This document shows positions 16,350 to 25,466 of a DNA stretch of 64,000 nucleotides, in pieces. The DNA lies in assembly GCA_011087605.1 (NCBI GenBank), contig JAALLE010000005.1, positions 1 to 64,000 of the forward strand, written 5' to 3'. Position 1 is the first letter of the stretch; every line of letters begins with the position of its first letter. The DNA comes from Hyphomicrobiales bacterium (lineage in GTDB: Bacteria > Pseudomonadota > Alphaproteobacteria > Rhizobiales > Rhizobiaceae). The notes under the pieces were generated by a model that saw nothing but the letters and a program-made list of their open reading frames with translations, searched no databases and was not told the origin of the DNA. A program made the position numbers and the translations under genes.

Positions 16350-16903
16350 TGGAACTCGTCCTCACCAGCCTGTTGTTTTTTGCCCTTGTTGCCACGGCAA
16401 TTGCCATCGCGTTGGTGCGCCGATTGTTCGCTGTTGTCATGCTGGCTGGCGTATTCAGCCTGCTGGCCGCCATGTTGTTTGTGCTGATGGACGCAGTTGA
16501 CGTGGCTTTCACCGAAGCCGCGGTTGGGGCAGGAATTTCGACAGTACTGATGCTCGGAACCATCGCCCTGACGGCCCGCAGCGAAAAGCAACCGGCAAGC
16601 TATTCACTGGTTCCGCTGGTGATCGTGGTACTGACCGGTCTGGTTTTGATCTACGGCACTTTAGATATGCCGAATTTTGGATCACCTGATGCCCCGGTTC
16701 AACAGCATGTGGGGCCCGACTACATTCGTAAAACGCCAGAAGATATTCATGTTCCTAACGTCGTAACGGCGGTGCTGGCCAGCTATCGCGGGTATGACAC
16801 GTTAGGTGAGGTCACCGTTGTTTTCACCGCCGGGCTGGGTGTGATTTTGCTGATCAGCGGACTGGGACGCCGCCCGCGACGCCGAAAGCGGGAGGAGGAT
16901 TGA
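16349..16903 (+). CDS. DUF4040 / MbhD-like antiporter subunit
   Basis: 184 residues. Residues 1-80 match DUF4040 (MbhD type: RLFAVVMLAGVFSLLAAMLFVLMDAVDVAFTEAAVG in pieces). In canonical Mrp systems this lies in the C-terminal part of the giant MrpA subunit. The rest resembles the following MbhE/MrpB N-terminal part, with DTLGEVTVVFTAGLGVI, another MrpA tail feature. So the MrpA tail is encoded here as a separate protein. It ends in a basic stretch RRPRRRKREED. One-base overlap (TGATG) with mrpB. Confidence 0.82.
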   Translation: MELVLTSLLFFALVATAIAIALVRRLFAVVMLAGVFSLLAAMLFVLMDAVDVAFTEAAVGAGISTVLMLGTIALTARSEKQPASYSLVPLVIVVLTGLVLIYGTLDMPNFGSPDAPVQQHVGPDYIRKTPEDIHVPNVVTAVLASYRGYDTLGEVTVVFTAGLGVILLISGLGRRPRRRKREED

Positions 16904-17340
16904 TGGATCACCACCTTATTTTGCGCGTCATCACTAAAATTCTCGTCGCGCCAATCCTGCTTTACGGCCTGTATGTGCAGTTTCACGGAGACTTCGGACC
17001 GGGAGGCGGATTTCAGGCCGGCGTAATCTTTGCCGTTGGCTTCATTCTCTACGGAATTGTCTTCGGCCTGCGTCGCTTGCGCCAGATTTTTCCAGACTAT
17101 GTGGTTCACAGACTGGTGGCGCTCGGGGTGCTCATCTATGCCGGAACCGGGATTGTCAACATGGCACTGGGCGGCAATTTTCTGGACTATAACGTGTTGG
17201 CGGAAAAGGGATATCAGGGCCAGCACTGGGGCATTATTGCGGTCGAACTGGGCGTCGGTGTGACCGTGTTTGGCGTGATGATGGCTATCTTCTATTCGTT
17301 TGCGGGCCGTCCACCTTCGCTTGATGATAAGGAGTGGTAG
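16903..17340 (+). CDS. mrpB: Cation/H+ antiporter subunit B (MrpB/MnhB)
   Basis: 145 residues with four membrane helices of the MnhB family: VAPILLYGLYVQFHGDFGPGGGFQAGVIFA is the family signature, seen here in full. The later GVGVTVFGVMMAIFYSFAGR helix matches as well. ATG 16903 is used because it overlaps the previous stop; a TTG one codon earlier is unlikely. GGAGGAG lies just upstream. Subunit of the inner-membrane antiporter. Confidence 0.9.
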   Translation: MDHHLILRVITKILVAPILLYGLYVQFHGDFGPGGGFQAGVIFAVGFILYGIVFGLRRLRQIFPDYVVHRLVALGVLIYAGTGIVNMALGGNFLDYNVLAEKGYQGQHWGIIAVELGVGVTVFGVMMAIFYSFAGRPPSLDDKEW

Positions 17341-17343
17341 GTG

Positions 17344-17769
17344 ATGGCAATTGACTTCGACATCGACTTCATCCTTGGCCATATCAACTACTGGCTGTTC
17401 GTGATCCTGATGCTGACGGGCCTGTATATTGTTGTTGCTCGCGGAAATCTGCTTAAAAAAATCGTCGGGCTGAACCTGTTTCAGGTAGCTGTATTCATGC
17501 TCTATATCTCGATGGGCAAGATCGGCGGTGGCACCGCCCCGATCCTGACCGGAAATCCAGACGAAGTTTATTCCAATCCATTGCCCCACGTGTTGATTCT
17601 GACCGCCATTGTGGTCGGTATCGCAACCACGTCGTTGGGCCTGGCCCTGATTGTTCGCATCAACGAGTCCTACGGCACCATTGAGGAAGACGAGATACTC
17701 GAACTGGACCACCAGAAAAGCCAGTCCGAAATCATCAAAGTGGCGAAGGAGGCATCGAACGATTCATGA
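17344..17769 (+). CDS. mrpC: Cation/H+ antiporter subunit C (MrpC, NuoK-like)
   Basis: 141 residues with three helices of the NuoK/MrpC family: GLYIVVARGNLLKKIVGLNLFQVAVFMLYIS, then PLPHVLILTAIVVGIATTSLGLALIVRI. These carry the usual small subunit pattern for the proton/cation channel. A 45-residue charged tail follows. ATG 17344 is chosen with AAGGAG 9 nt upstream; GTG 17341 is an alternative. The end overlaps the next start by four bases. Confidence 0.9.
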   Translation: MAIDFDIDFILGHINYWLFVILMLTGLYIVVARGNLLKKIVGLNLFQVAVFMLYISMGKIGGGTAPILTGNPDEVYSNPLPHVLILTAIVVGIATTSLGLALIVRINESYGTIEEDEILELDHQKSQSEIIKVAKEASNDS

Positions 17770-19298
17770 TGTCACTCGTCGAAAATCACGCCGCCATTCT
17801 GGTGGTGATTTTGCCATTGATAGCTGCTCCACTGGCAATGCTGTTTGGCAACCGCAACGTTGCCTTCCTGCTCAGCCTGGCCGCTTCTGCGGGGTCGTTC
17901 CTGTTATCGATTTACCTGCTGATGCTGGTCAAAGATGGGGCGGTGCTCGCCTATCACATAGGCGGCTGGGCCCCACCGCTGGGCATTGAATACCGCGTCG
18001 ACGCGGCAAATGCGCTGGTTCTGCTGATCGTGGCGGCAATCAGTCTGGCCGTCCTGCCCTATGCCCGCACCAGCATTGAAAAGGAAATCGCCGAGAAGAA
18101 CCACACGCTTTTCTATGCGTGTTTCCTGCTGTGCTTTACCGGATTGATGGGTGTCACCATTACTGGTGACGCATTCAATGTATTCGTCTTTTTGGAAATC
18201 TCGTCCCTGTCGACCTATGTCCTGGTTGCACTGGGGGCCGAAAAAGACCGCCGCGCTCTTTCTGCCGCCTATGATTATCTGGTTTTGGGAACAATCGGAG
18301 CGACATTCTTCGTCATTGGTCTGGGCCTGATCTACATGGCAACCGGAACGCTCAACATGGTGGACCTGTCGGAGCGACTGGCCTCCATGGAAGGCAACCG
18401 CACTGTGCGTTCCGCGTTCGCATTTATAATCATTGGCATGGGGCTGAAGCTGGCTATCTATCCGCTGCATCGCTGGCTGCCCGGCGCTTATACCTACGCA
18501 CCCTCTGCGGTGTCGGCATTTCTGGCGGCCACAGCCACCAAGGTCGCCATCTATGTCGTCATCAGGTTCATGTTCTCGGTGTTTTCGATCAAATTCGGGT
18601 TTGAACAGGACACGCTGAAATACATCTTCTTCCCGTTTGCTGTGATTGCCGTGTTCGCGGCTTCATTCATTGCGGTTTTTCAAATCAATGTGAAACGCAT
18701 GCTGGCTTATTCAAGCGTTGCACAAATAGGCTACATGTTGCTCGGTATTGCGCTGTTCAGCGCCACGGGCTTGAGCGCAACCCTGGTTCACCTGTTCAAC
18801 CATGCGGTGACCAAGGGGGCGCTGTTCTTGGCTATCGGTGCAATTATTTATCAGATTGGCTCTCCCCTGATGGCCAATATGTCGGGACTGGGCAAAAAGA
18901 TGCCCTGGACCTGCGCTGCGATTGTTGTTGGCGGTTTAAGCCTGATCGGTGTGCCCGGCACGGTTGGATTTGTGTCCAAATGGGTATTGCTGATGGCTGC
19001 GCTTGAAGCCGGGCTTTGGCCGGTCTCGCTGATGATCGTTTTGTCGTCGCTGATTGCTGTCGTTTATGTCTGGAAGCTGGTTGAAATTCTTTATCTGGAG
19101 CCACTCCCCAAGGACAGTCAGGCACGGGAAGCGCCGTTGTCTTTGCTGGTTCCAACCTGGTGCTTGATACTTGCTACACTCTGGTTCGGCTTCGCCGCTG
19201 ATTTCACCGTGCATGTTTCTGATATTGCGGCTCAATCTCTGTTTGATGGCAAATTTGGCCAGGACGCAATCATCATGGGAACGGAGGGGCGGTCGTGA
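17766..19298 (+). CDS. mrpD: Proton-conducting antiporter subunit, MrpD-like 1
   Basis: 510 residues, about fourteen helices, NuoL/M/N-type antiporter subunit. The two residues central to proton translocation in this fold are present: Glu in FVFLEISSLSTYVLVALG and Lys in GLKLAIYPLHRWLPGAY. A further Lys lies in NVKRMLAYSSVAQIGYMLLG. First of three D-type proteins in the operon. Overlaps both neighbours (ATGA type at the start; GTGA at the end). Confidence 0.88.
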   Translation: MMSLVENHAAILVVILPLIAAPLAMLFGNRNVAFLLSLAASAGSFLLSIYLLMLVKDGAVLAYHIGGWAPPLGIEYRVDAANALVLLIVAAISLAVLPYARTSIEKEIAEKNHTLFYACFLLCFTGLMGVTITGDAFNVFVFLEISSLSTYVLVALGAEKDRRALSAAYDYLVLGTIGATFFVIGLGLIYMATGTLNMVDLSERLASMEGNRTVRSAFAFIIIGMGLKLAIYPLHRWLPGAYTYAPSAVSAFLAATATKVAIYVVIRFMFSVFSIKFGFEQDTLKYIFFPFAVIAVFAASFIAVFQINVKRMLAYSSVAQIGYMLLGIALFSATGLSATLVHLFNHAVTKGALFLAIGAIIYQIGSPLMANMSGLGKKMPWTCAAIVVGGLSLIGVPGTVGFVSKWVLLMAALEAGLWPVSLMIVLSSLIAVVYVWKLVEILYLEPLPKDSQAREAPLSLLVPTWCLILATLWFGFAADFTVHVSDIAAQSLFDGKFGQDAIIMGTEGRS

Positions 19299-20818
19299 CT
19301 CCGGAAAACCTGATCCTGACAGCACTGGCGCTGCCTCTCGCAGCCTGCATTGCCTGTTTGATCTTCGCCAAACAGCCCAATCTGCGCGATGGATTGACGT
19401 TGCTTGTCTCCATTGCCCTGCTTGGCACAGTAATATCTATCCTGCAGCAGTTTCAGTCCGGACAGGTGATCGAGGCCAGTTGGTGGAATTTCAATCCCGG
19501 CGTTGCCATCGCTTTCAAGATTGAGCCACTTGGGCTGATCTTTGCGTTGGTCGCGTCGTCGCTGTGGATTGCTACCCATATCTATGGTGTTGGCTACATG
19601 CGCGGCAACAATGAGAAGAAACATGCCCGTTTCTTCGCCTGTTTTGCCTTTGCAATCTTTGCGACAATGGGAATTGCCTTCTCAGCCAATCTGCTGACCC
19701 TGTTCCTGTTCTACGAATTACTGACCATTTCGACCTATCCGCTTGTCGCTCATAAGGAAACGCCGGAAGCCAAGGCTGGTGGGCGGACATATCTGGGCAT
19801 CTTGATGAGCACCAGCATCGTATTTCTGCTGACCGCCATCGTCTGGACCTATGTGATCACCGGCACCATGGACTTTACCCCCGGTGGCATTTTGACGGGC
19901 AAGACTGAAGCCGGGTTCCTGGCCATATTGCTGGCCCTGTTCGCCTTCGGCATCGGCAAGGCCGCATTGATGCCGTTTCATCGTTGGTTGCCGGCAGCGA
20001 TGGTTGCACCAACTCCGGTCAGCGCCCTACTCCATGCGGTTGCGGTTGTTAAAGCTGGTGTGTTCTCGATGCTGAAGATCGGTGTCTACATTTTCGGCAT
20101 CGACAATCTGGCTGCCACCGGAGCCTCACAATGGCTGATGTGGCTGGCTGCCTTTTCCATTTTGGCCGCTTCGCTGATTGCCATGCAGCAGGACAATCTG
20201 AAACGGCGGTTGGCTTATTCCACGGTCAGTCAGCTTTCCTACATCACGTTGGGGGTTGCCCTTGCCTCGTCCATGGGCGCGATTGGTGGTGGTTTGCACA
20301 TTGTTACCCATGCGTTTGGCAAGATCACGCTGTTCATGTGCGCCGGCGCGATTTATGTGGCGACCCACAAAACGGAAATCAGCCAGATGCGTGGGCTCGG
20401 GAAAGCCATGCCCTTTACATTTATTGCATTTGGCATCGGTGCGCTCAGTATTATCGGGCTGCCGCCGCTTGGCGGATCGTGGAGCAAATGGCTGCTGATG
20501 GTGGGGGCTGCTGATGCGGGCCAGCAGGTCATGATTGGGGTATTGATGCTGAGTTCTGCACTGAACGTTGCCTATCTTCTGCCAATTTTTGCGCGCGGGT
20601 TTTTTGATGGATCAATCAAGTCCGACGGCGACGACGGCGACGACGGTGGCGGCGATGGCGGCGGCGACGGCGGTAAAAGCTTCCGCGAAAATCTCAAGGA
20701 AGCACCAATTCTGTGCGTCCTGCCCCCCTGCCTGACGGCGGCCGGGTGTTTGGTTTTGTTTTTCTATGCCGGGAAGATTGAAGAATTCCTCGCCCCCATC
20801 ATCATGGGAGGATCATAA
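19295..20818 (+). CDS. Proton-conducting antiporter subunit, MrpD-like 2
   Basis: 507 residues, same fold as the previous gene. Key residues: Glu in LFYELLTISTYPLVAH, Lys in IGKAALMPFHRWLPAAM, and LysArg in DNLKRRLAYSTVSQLSYITL. Start is GTG 19295, overlapping the previous stop. Near residue 445 a hydrophilic loop contains a 17-residue Asp/Gly repeat, encoded by near-identical GAC/GGC codons (20624-20674), just before the last membrane helix. This loop is unusual for the family. Gene product sits in the inner membrane as part of the complex. Confidence 0.88.
   Translation: MTPENLILTALALPLAACIACLIFAKQPNLRDGLTLLVSIALLGTVISILQQFQSGQVIEASWWNFNPGVAIAFKIEPLGLIFALVASSLWIATHIYGVGYMRGNNEKKHARFFACFAFAIFATMGIAFSANLLTLFLFYELLTISTYPLVAHKETPEAKAGGRTYLGILMSTSIVFLLTAIVWTYVITGTMDFTPGGILTGKTEAGFLAILLALFAFGIGKAALMPFHRWLPAAMVAPTPVSALLHAVAVVKAGVFSMLKIGVYIFGIDNLAATGASQWLMWLAAFSILAASLIAMQQDNLKRRLAYSTVSQLSYITLGVALASSMGAIGGGLHIVTHAFGKITLFMCAGAIYVATHKTEISQMRGLGKAMPFTFIAFGIGALSIIGLPPLGGSWSKWLLMVGAADAGQQVMIGVLMLSSALNVAYLLPIFARGFFDGSIKSDGDDGDDGGGDGGGDGGKSFRENLKEAPILCVLPPCLTAAGCLVLFFYAGKIEEFLAPIIMGGS
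20624..20674 (+). repeat. Asp/Gly codon repeat inside antiporter gene
   Basis: Seventeen codons made only of GAC/GAT and GGC/GGT, coding DGDDGDDGGGDGGGDGG. In-frame trinucleotide repetition of this kind can expand or contract by slippage while keeping the frame. The product is an acidic, flexible loop that could bind cations, which is speculative. Confidence 0.85.
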
Positions 20819-20820
20819 TC

Positions 20821-21162
20821 ATGGCTGATAAGTCTAACGACAATCTGGGACCCATTGGCAAAGCCTTGACGAAGCTTGAGCAGCCACAAATCATCATGAA
20901 GATGATCTATGGCCTGGCAGGATTTTGCGCCCTATTATTGATTGCCGATTTCTTCCACCTGCGTCATGGCAAGTTTGAAAGCGAAGACCTGATTGGTTTC
21001 TATGCCTTTTTCGGATTCCTTGCATTTGCGTTTATCATCTTCGCCACCAAAGTCCTGAAAAACATCATTGGACGGCGGGAGGATTATTACGCCCCCGATG
21101 TCATCGACGCTGAAGATTATCCCGAGGGCGAATTGGATGTGAAGGAGCACGGCGATGGCTGA
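20821..21162 (+). CDS. Small two-helix membrane protein of mrp operon
   Basis: 113 residues, not recognised as a canonical Mrp subunit. It has two membrane helices (about 28-47 and 58-78: LAGFCALLLIADFF and FFGFLAFAFIIFATKVL), a soluble N-terminus, and an acidic C-terminus rich in Asp/Glu (YYAPDVIDAEDYPEGE). It begins 2 bp after the second D-type gene and overlaps the third by eight bases, so it is surely cotranscribed. Likely an accessory or structural subunit of this antiporter variant. Function unknown. Confidence 0.8.
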   Translation: MADKSNDNLGPIGKALTKLEQPQIIMKMIYGLAGFCALLLIADFFHLRHGKFESEDLIGFYAFFGFLAFAFIIFATKVLKNIIGRREDYYAPDVIDAEDYPEGELDVKEHGDG

Positions 21163-22888
21163 GCTCCTGCACCCCTATCTGCAATCACCAGTCTATCTTT
21201 TTGTGCTTGGTGCGCTGATTCTACCGCTGTTGCCAAAGGGCAATGTTCGGGCACTGATAACAATTATCGTGCCAATTCTGAGCGGCTTTTTGATCTGGAA
21301 CGCAACGCCGGGATTGCACGGAGTGACGACGCTTGCCGGTATTGAAGTCACCCTGATGCGGGTCGACAAACTATCGGTTATCTTTGGGTTGATCTTTTCA
21401 ACAGCCGCATTTCTCGCCGCCATCTATGCCTGGCACGTCAAGGATTGGGTGCAGCAGATTGCCACCCTCCTCTATGCCGGCACCGCTATCGGGGCTGTGT
21501 TCGCTGGCGATTTGATATCGCTGTTTGTCTATTGGGAAGGCACAGCTCTGGCATCGGTATTTCTCATCTGGGCGCGGCGCACCAGAGGTGCCTATGCAAC
21601 AGGCATGCGCTATTTGATCATCCAGATTGGTTCCGGCGTCATATTGATTGCCGGCATCGCTCTGCACTATCGGGCAACCGGCTCAATCGCATTTGATCGG
21701 CTGACCGGCGCAGGTCCCGAGAGCTGGGGACTGGGCACCTGGTTCATTTTCATCGCATTCGGCATCAAGTGCGCGTTCCCCCTGATGCATAACTGGTTGC
21801 AGGATTCCTACCCGGCGGCGACGGTTACCGGCACAGTTACACTGTCTGCCTTTACCACAAAAATGGCTGTCTACTGTCTTGCACGGGCGTTTCCGGGCAC
21901 GGAAATGCTGGTCTATATCGGCGCAATCATGACCCTGTTTCCGATATTTTTTGCTGAAATCGAAAACGATTTACGCCGTGTACTGGCCTATTCATTGAAC
22001 AACCAGCTTGGTTTCATGGTTGTTGGCGTTGGTGTTGGCACTGAGCTGGCGCTGAACGGCGCCGCCGCCCACGCGTTTTGCCACATTCTCTACAAAGCTC
22101 TTTTGTTCATGTCGGTGGGTGCGGTGCTATTCCGAACGGGCACCTCCAAGGCCTCGGAACTGGGTGGGCTCTATCGGACAATGCCGCTGACCATGATCTT
22201 CTGCATCGTCGGTGCGGCATCGATTTCGGCCTTTCCGCTGTTCTCCGGTTTTGTATCAAAATCCTTGATCCTCGATGCAGCTGCAGAAAACAGATATCCT
22301 TGGGTCTGGGCAGTGCTGGTATTTGCCTCCGCCGGGGTGCTCAGCCATTCCGGCATCAAAATCCCCTATTTTGCGTTTTTCTCCCACGACAGCGGCAAAC
22401 GGCCGAAAGAAGCGCCGACCCATATGTTGATCGCCATGGGGCTGACGGCGTTTGCCTGTATTTTTGTCGGCGTCTTCCCGTCAACTCTTTATGCGCTGCT
22501 GCCCTATGAGGTAAATTACCAGCCTTACACCGTCGCCCATGTTCTGGCGCAGCTGCAATTGCTGGTGTTTGCACTTCTGGCCTTCGCCCTGTTGATGCGA
22601 TACGGCTTCTTCCCGGCTGAAACGCGTACCATCAATCTCGACACGGACTGGTTCTATCGCAGGTTTGCTCCAAGCGTGTTGGGACTGGTCATGGCGGTTA
22701 TCCGCACGGTGTGGGGCGAATTGGCGCGCGGTGCGGGACACTCGGTCAATGCCGCCCAGTTGCTGTTACAGCGCCTCTATGGCCCGGGTGGTCGCTTTGA
22801 ACATGTTCAGCCGACCGGAGCCATGGTGTTGTGGCTTGCCATCCTTCTGGGCGCCGCGTTGGCGGTCAATTTGATTAGCCTGACATAA
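21155..22888 (+). CDS. Proton-conducting antiporter subunit, NuoL/MrpD-like 3
   Basis: 577 residues, the longest D-type protein here. It keeps the family Glu (SLFVYWEGTALASVFLIW) and Lys (FGIKCAFPLMHNWLQDSYPAA). At the third site it has Arg in NDLRRVLAYSLNNQLGF, where the two paralogues have Lys. The C-terminal 120 residues continue past the usual MrpD end with two more hydrophobic segments, resembling the NuoL-like half of MrpA. It could fill the MrpA N-terminal role. Last gene of the operon. 82 bp separate it from msrB. Confidence 0.85.
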   Translation: MAELLHPYLQSPVYLFVLGALILPLLPKGNVRALITIIVPILSGFLIWNATPGLHGVTTLAGIEVTLMRVDKLSVIFGLIFSTAAFLAAIYAWHVKDWVQQIATLLYAGTAIGAVFAGDLISLFVYWEGTALASVFLIWARRTRGAYATGMRYLIIQIGSGVILIAGIALHYRATGSIAFDRLTGAGPESWGLGTWFIFIAFGIKCAFPLMHNWLQDSYPAATVTGTVTLSAFTTKMAVYCLARAFPGTEMLVYIGAIMTLFPIFFAEIENDLRRVLAYSLNNQLGFMVVGVGVGTELALNGAAAHAFCHILYKALLFMSVGAVLFRTGTSKASELGGLYRTMPLTMIFCIVGAASISAFPLFSGFVSKSLILDAAAENRYPWVWAVLVFASAGVLSHSGIKIPYFAFFSHDSGKRPKEAPTHMLIAMGLTAFACIFVGVFPSTLYALLPYEVNYQPYTVAHVLAQLQLLVFALLAFALLMRYGFFPAETRTINLDTDWFYRRFAPSVLGLVMAVIRTVWGELARGAGHSVNAAQLLLQRLYGPGGRFEHVQPTGAMVLWLAILLGAALAVNLISLT

Positions 22889-22970
22889 ACCTTGCCCTCC
22901 GCGTTGGGATGACCGCTTGTTATTGGTTTCCCGGCCACTTAAGTCGGGATTGCAAAGTAGGAGAACGAAC

Positions 22971-23384
22971 ATGGCGAAAATTCAAAAAACCGAAGCCGAG
23001 TGGCGTCAGGAACTCACAGATGAACAGTTTAACGTGCTGCGTCAGGAGGGAACGGAACGGGCATTCACCAACCCGCTCAACGACGAAAAACGCAACGGCA
23101 TGTTCAACTGTGCTGGCTGCGGCAAACCGTTGTTTGAAGCCCAGACCAAGTTTGATTCCGGCACCGGCTGGCCAAGTTTCTATGCGCCCACAGAAGCAGA
23201 CAGCGTCACCGAACACACCGACCGAAAGCTGTTCATGAAGCGCACTGAAGTTCGTTGTGCTGATTGTGATGGGCATCTTGGCCATGTCTTTCCTGATGGA
23301 CCGGCACCGTCGGGATTGCGCTACTGCATGAACGGCGCAGCGCTGAATTTTGACCCATCCGAAGAATCCGACAAGGACGCATAA
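22971..23384 (+). CDS. msrB: Peptide methionine-R-sulfoxide reductase
   Basis: 137 residues. MsrB reduces the R form of methionine sulfoxide in proteins, using thioredoxin. Zinc-site pairs CAGC and CADC are present, with the conserved FDSGTGWPSFYAP and GHVFPDGPAPSGLRYCMNGAAL. That last segment contains the catalytic Cys in the RYC motif; the usual Ser after RYCxN is Gly here. ATG 22971 follows AGGAG; the frame is open to 22917 without likeness. The next gene begins right after the stop, so the two are cotranscribed. Confidence 0.93.
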   Translation: MAKIQKTEAEWRQELTDEQFNVLRQEGTERAFTNPLNDEKRNGMFNCAGCGKPLFEAQTKFDSGTGWPSFYAPTEADSVTEHTDRKLFMKRTEVRCADCDGHLGHVFPDGPAPSGLRYCMNGAALNFDPSEESDKDA

Positions 23385-25466
23385 GTGACATTTGATCTCA
23401 GTAAGCTTGCAGCCCCCAAGGCTGAACAACGCCGTAGTGCGTCCACCCATCACGGTATTGAGCTGGTTGACAATTACGCCTGGCTGAAAGCCGATAACTG
23501 GCAGGATGTGATGCGTGATCCAGATGTCCTGCCGCAGGATATACGCACCTATCTGGAATCTGAAAACGCGTATTACACCGCCTTGATGGCCGACACATCA
23601 GCGCTGCAGGACACGCTGTTTGAAGAGATGAAAGGACGCATCAAACAGGATGATTCCTCAGTGCCCGCGCCGGATCGTGAATTTGCCTATTCAAGCCGCT
23701 ATGAAGAAGGCAAAGAATATCCGCTGTTCGTTCGCACCGGGCGCGAGGGCGGTGCAGAAGAAATGCTCTTCAATGGCCCTGAGGAAGCGGCGGGAACAGA
23801 GTATTTTTCGCTTGGCTTGATGAGCCATTCACCGGACCACACAAAGCTCGCGTGGAGCGTCGACAATAACGGGTCTGAATATCACCACATGCGCATTCGC
23901 GATCTGGAGAGCGGCACAGACGGCGACGAACTTACCCGCGATGTCGGCAGTTTTCAGTGGTGCAGCGACAGCCAAAGTTTCGTCTACGTCAAGGTTGATG
24001 AGAACCACCGCCCCAACGCCGTCTATTACAAGCGCCCCGGACAACCCGCCGAACTGATTTTTGAAGAATCAGATCCACGCTTTTACGTCGGCATCGGCAA
24101 ATCGCTGGACGGCAAGTGGATGACCCTGCATACCGGCCAGAATGATGAAGACGAGGTGTGGATCTTTCCTGCTGACGCGCCATCAAAAGATATGACCCTG
24201 GTTTGTCCGCGTCGCGCCGGTCACGAGTACAGCGTCGATATGCATGGCGACACGCTTTTCATCACCACGAATTCGCAGGATTCCGAAAACTTCAGAATTG
24301 TCACCGCAACCGCTGACGCGCCAGACGAAGTGCACTGGAACGAGATCCTGCCCCATCGCAGCGACGTCCTGCTGGTGTCCTCGTTTGTTGTTCAAAATCA
24401 TCTGATTCGTCTAGAACGCGAAAACGCCCTGCCCCGCATTGTTATACGAGAACTGGCAAGTGGCGATGAACACACCGTCTCATTTGACGAAGAAGCCTAT
24501 TCACTGGGCGTCGGTGCTGGCTACGAATTCGATACGACCACAATCCGCTTTTCTTATTCCTCACCATCAACACCTGCTCAGGTCTGGGATTATGACCTGG
24601 TAGATCGCGAGCGGGTGTTGCGAAAGCAACAGGAGATTCCGTCTGGTCACGACGCGGCTGACTATGTGGTGCGCCGCCTGCAGGCTCCAACCGAAGACGG
24701 TGAACTGGTGCCATTGACGGTGCTCCACCACAAGAACACGCCAATCAACGGTACGGCGCCCTGTCTGCTATACGGCTACGGCTCATACGGTGCGGGAATG
24801 CCCGCGGGCTTTTCGCACAATAGATTGAGCCTGGTGGACCGAGGATTTGTCTATTGCACCGCCCATATCAGAGGCGGTGATGAAAAGGGGCGAAACTGGT
24901 ATGAACAGACCAAGAAGGCGGGCAAACCCAAAACCTTCAAGGATTTTATCGCCAGCGGTGAACATCTTGCCGCAGAAGGCTTTACGTCCCCCGGTCAAAT
25001 AGTTGCTATGGGCGGTTCAGCTGGTGGATTGTTGATGGGCGCGGTTGTTAATATGGCGCCGAACCTGTTTTCTGGGATCATTGCCCAGGTGCCGTTTGTA
25101 GACGTTCTCAATACGATGCTGGATGCATCCTTGCCGCTAACGCCGGGAGAATGGAGCCAATGGGGCAATCCGATTGAAAGCGAGCAGGAATATAAGATCA
25201 TCGCTGGCTATTCGCCCTATGACAATGTGCGTGAACAGAATTACCCGCCGATCTTTGCTCTTTCCGGCCTTACCGACCCGCGCGTTCAATATTGGGAACC
25301 CTCAAAATGGGTTGCTAAATTGCGCGAAGTCACGGGCGGTAATTCGCCGATTTTGTTGAAAACCAATATGGGGTCGGGCCATTTCGGTAAAACTGGCCGC
25401 TTTGCCTATCTTGAAGAAGTCGCACTGATCTACGCCTTCGCACTGAAAGTGGCGAACAAGATTTAG
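23385..25466 (+). CDS. ptrB: Oligopeptidase B, S9 family serine peptidase
   Basis: 693 residues, the normal length. The N-terminal beta-propeller (about 75-400) is followed by the alpha/beta hydrolase domain. The nucleophile Ser is in AMGGSAGGLLMGAVVNMAP, the acid in SGLTDPRVQYWEP, and the His in GSGHFGKTGRF. Oligopeptidase B cleaves short peptides after Arg/Lys, usually in the cytoplasm; no signal peptide is visible. Start GTG 23385 immediately follows the msrB stop. A mixed protein-repair/peptide turnover operon is suggested. Confidence 0.92.
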   Translation: MTFDLSKLAAPKAEQRRSASTHHGIELVDNYAWLKADNWQDVMRDPDVLPQDIRTYLESENAYYTALMADTSALQDTLFEEMKGRIKQDDSSVPAPDREFAYSSRYEEGKEYPLFVRTGREGGAEEMLFNGPEEAAGTEYFSLGLMSHSPDHTKLAWSVDNNGSEYHHMRIRDLESGTDGDELTRDVGSFQWCSDSQSFVYVKVDENHRPNAVYYKRPGQPAELIFEESDPRFYVGIGKSLDGKWMTLHTGQNDEDEVWIFPADAPSKDMTLVCPRRAGHEYSVDMHGDTLFITTNSQDSENFRIVTATADAPDEVHWNEILPHRSDVLLVSSFVVQNHLIRLERENALPRIVIRELASGDEHTVSFDEEAYSLGVGAGYEFDTTTIRFSYSSPSTPAQVWDYDLVDRERVLRKQQEIPSGHDAADYVVRRLQAPTEDGELVPLTVLHHKNTPINGTAPCLLYGYGSYGAGMPAGFSHNRLSLVDRGFVYCTAHIRGGDEKGRNWYEQTKKAGKPKTFKDFIASGEHLAAEGFTSPGQIVAMGGSAGGLLMGAVVNMAPNLFSGIIAQVPFVDVLNTMLDASLPLTPGEWSQWGNPIESEQEYKIIAGYSPYDNVREQNYPPIFALSGLTDPRVQYWEPSKWVAKLREVTGGNSPILLKTNMGSGHFGKTGRFAYLEEVALIYAFALKVANKI

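Noticed and set aside
20624-20674. CRISPR-like or satellite array
   Set aside because: No spacers are present; it is a simple in-frame Asp/Gly codon run within a gene.
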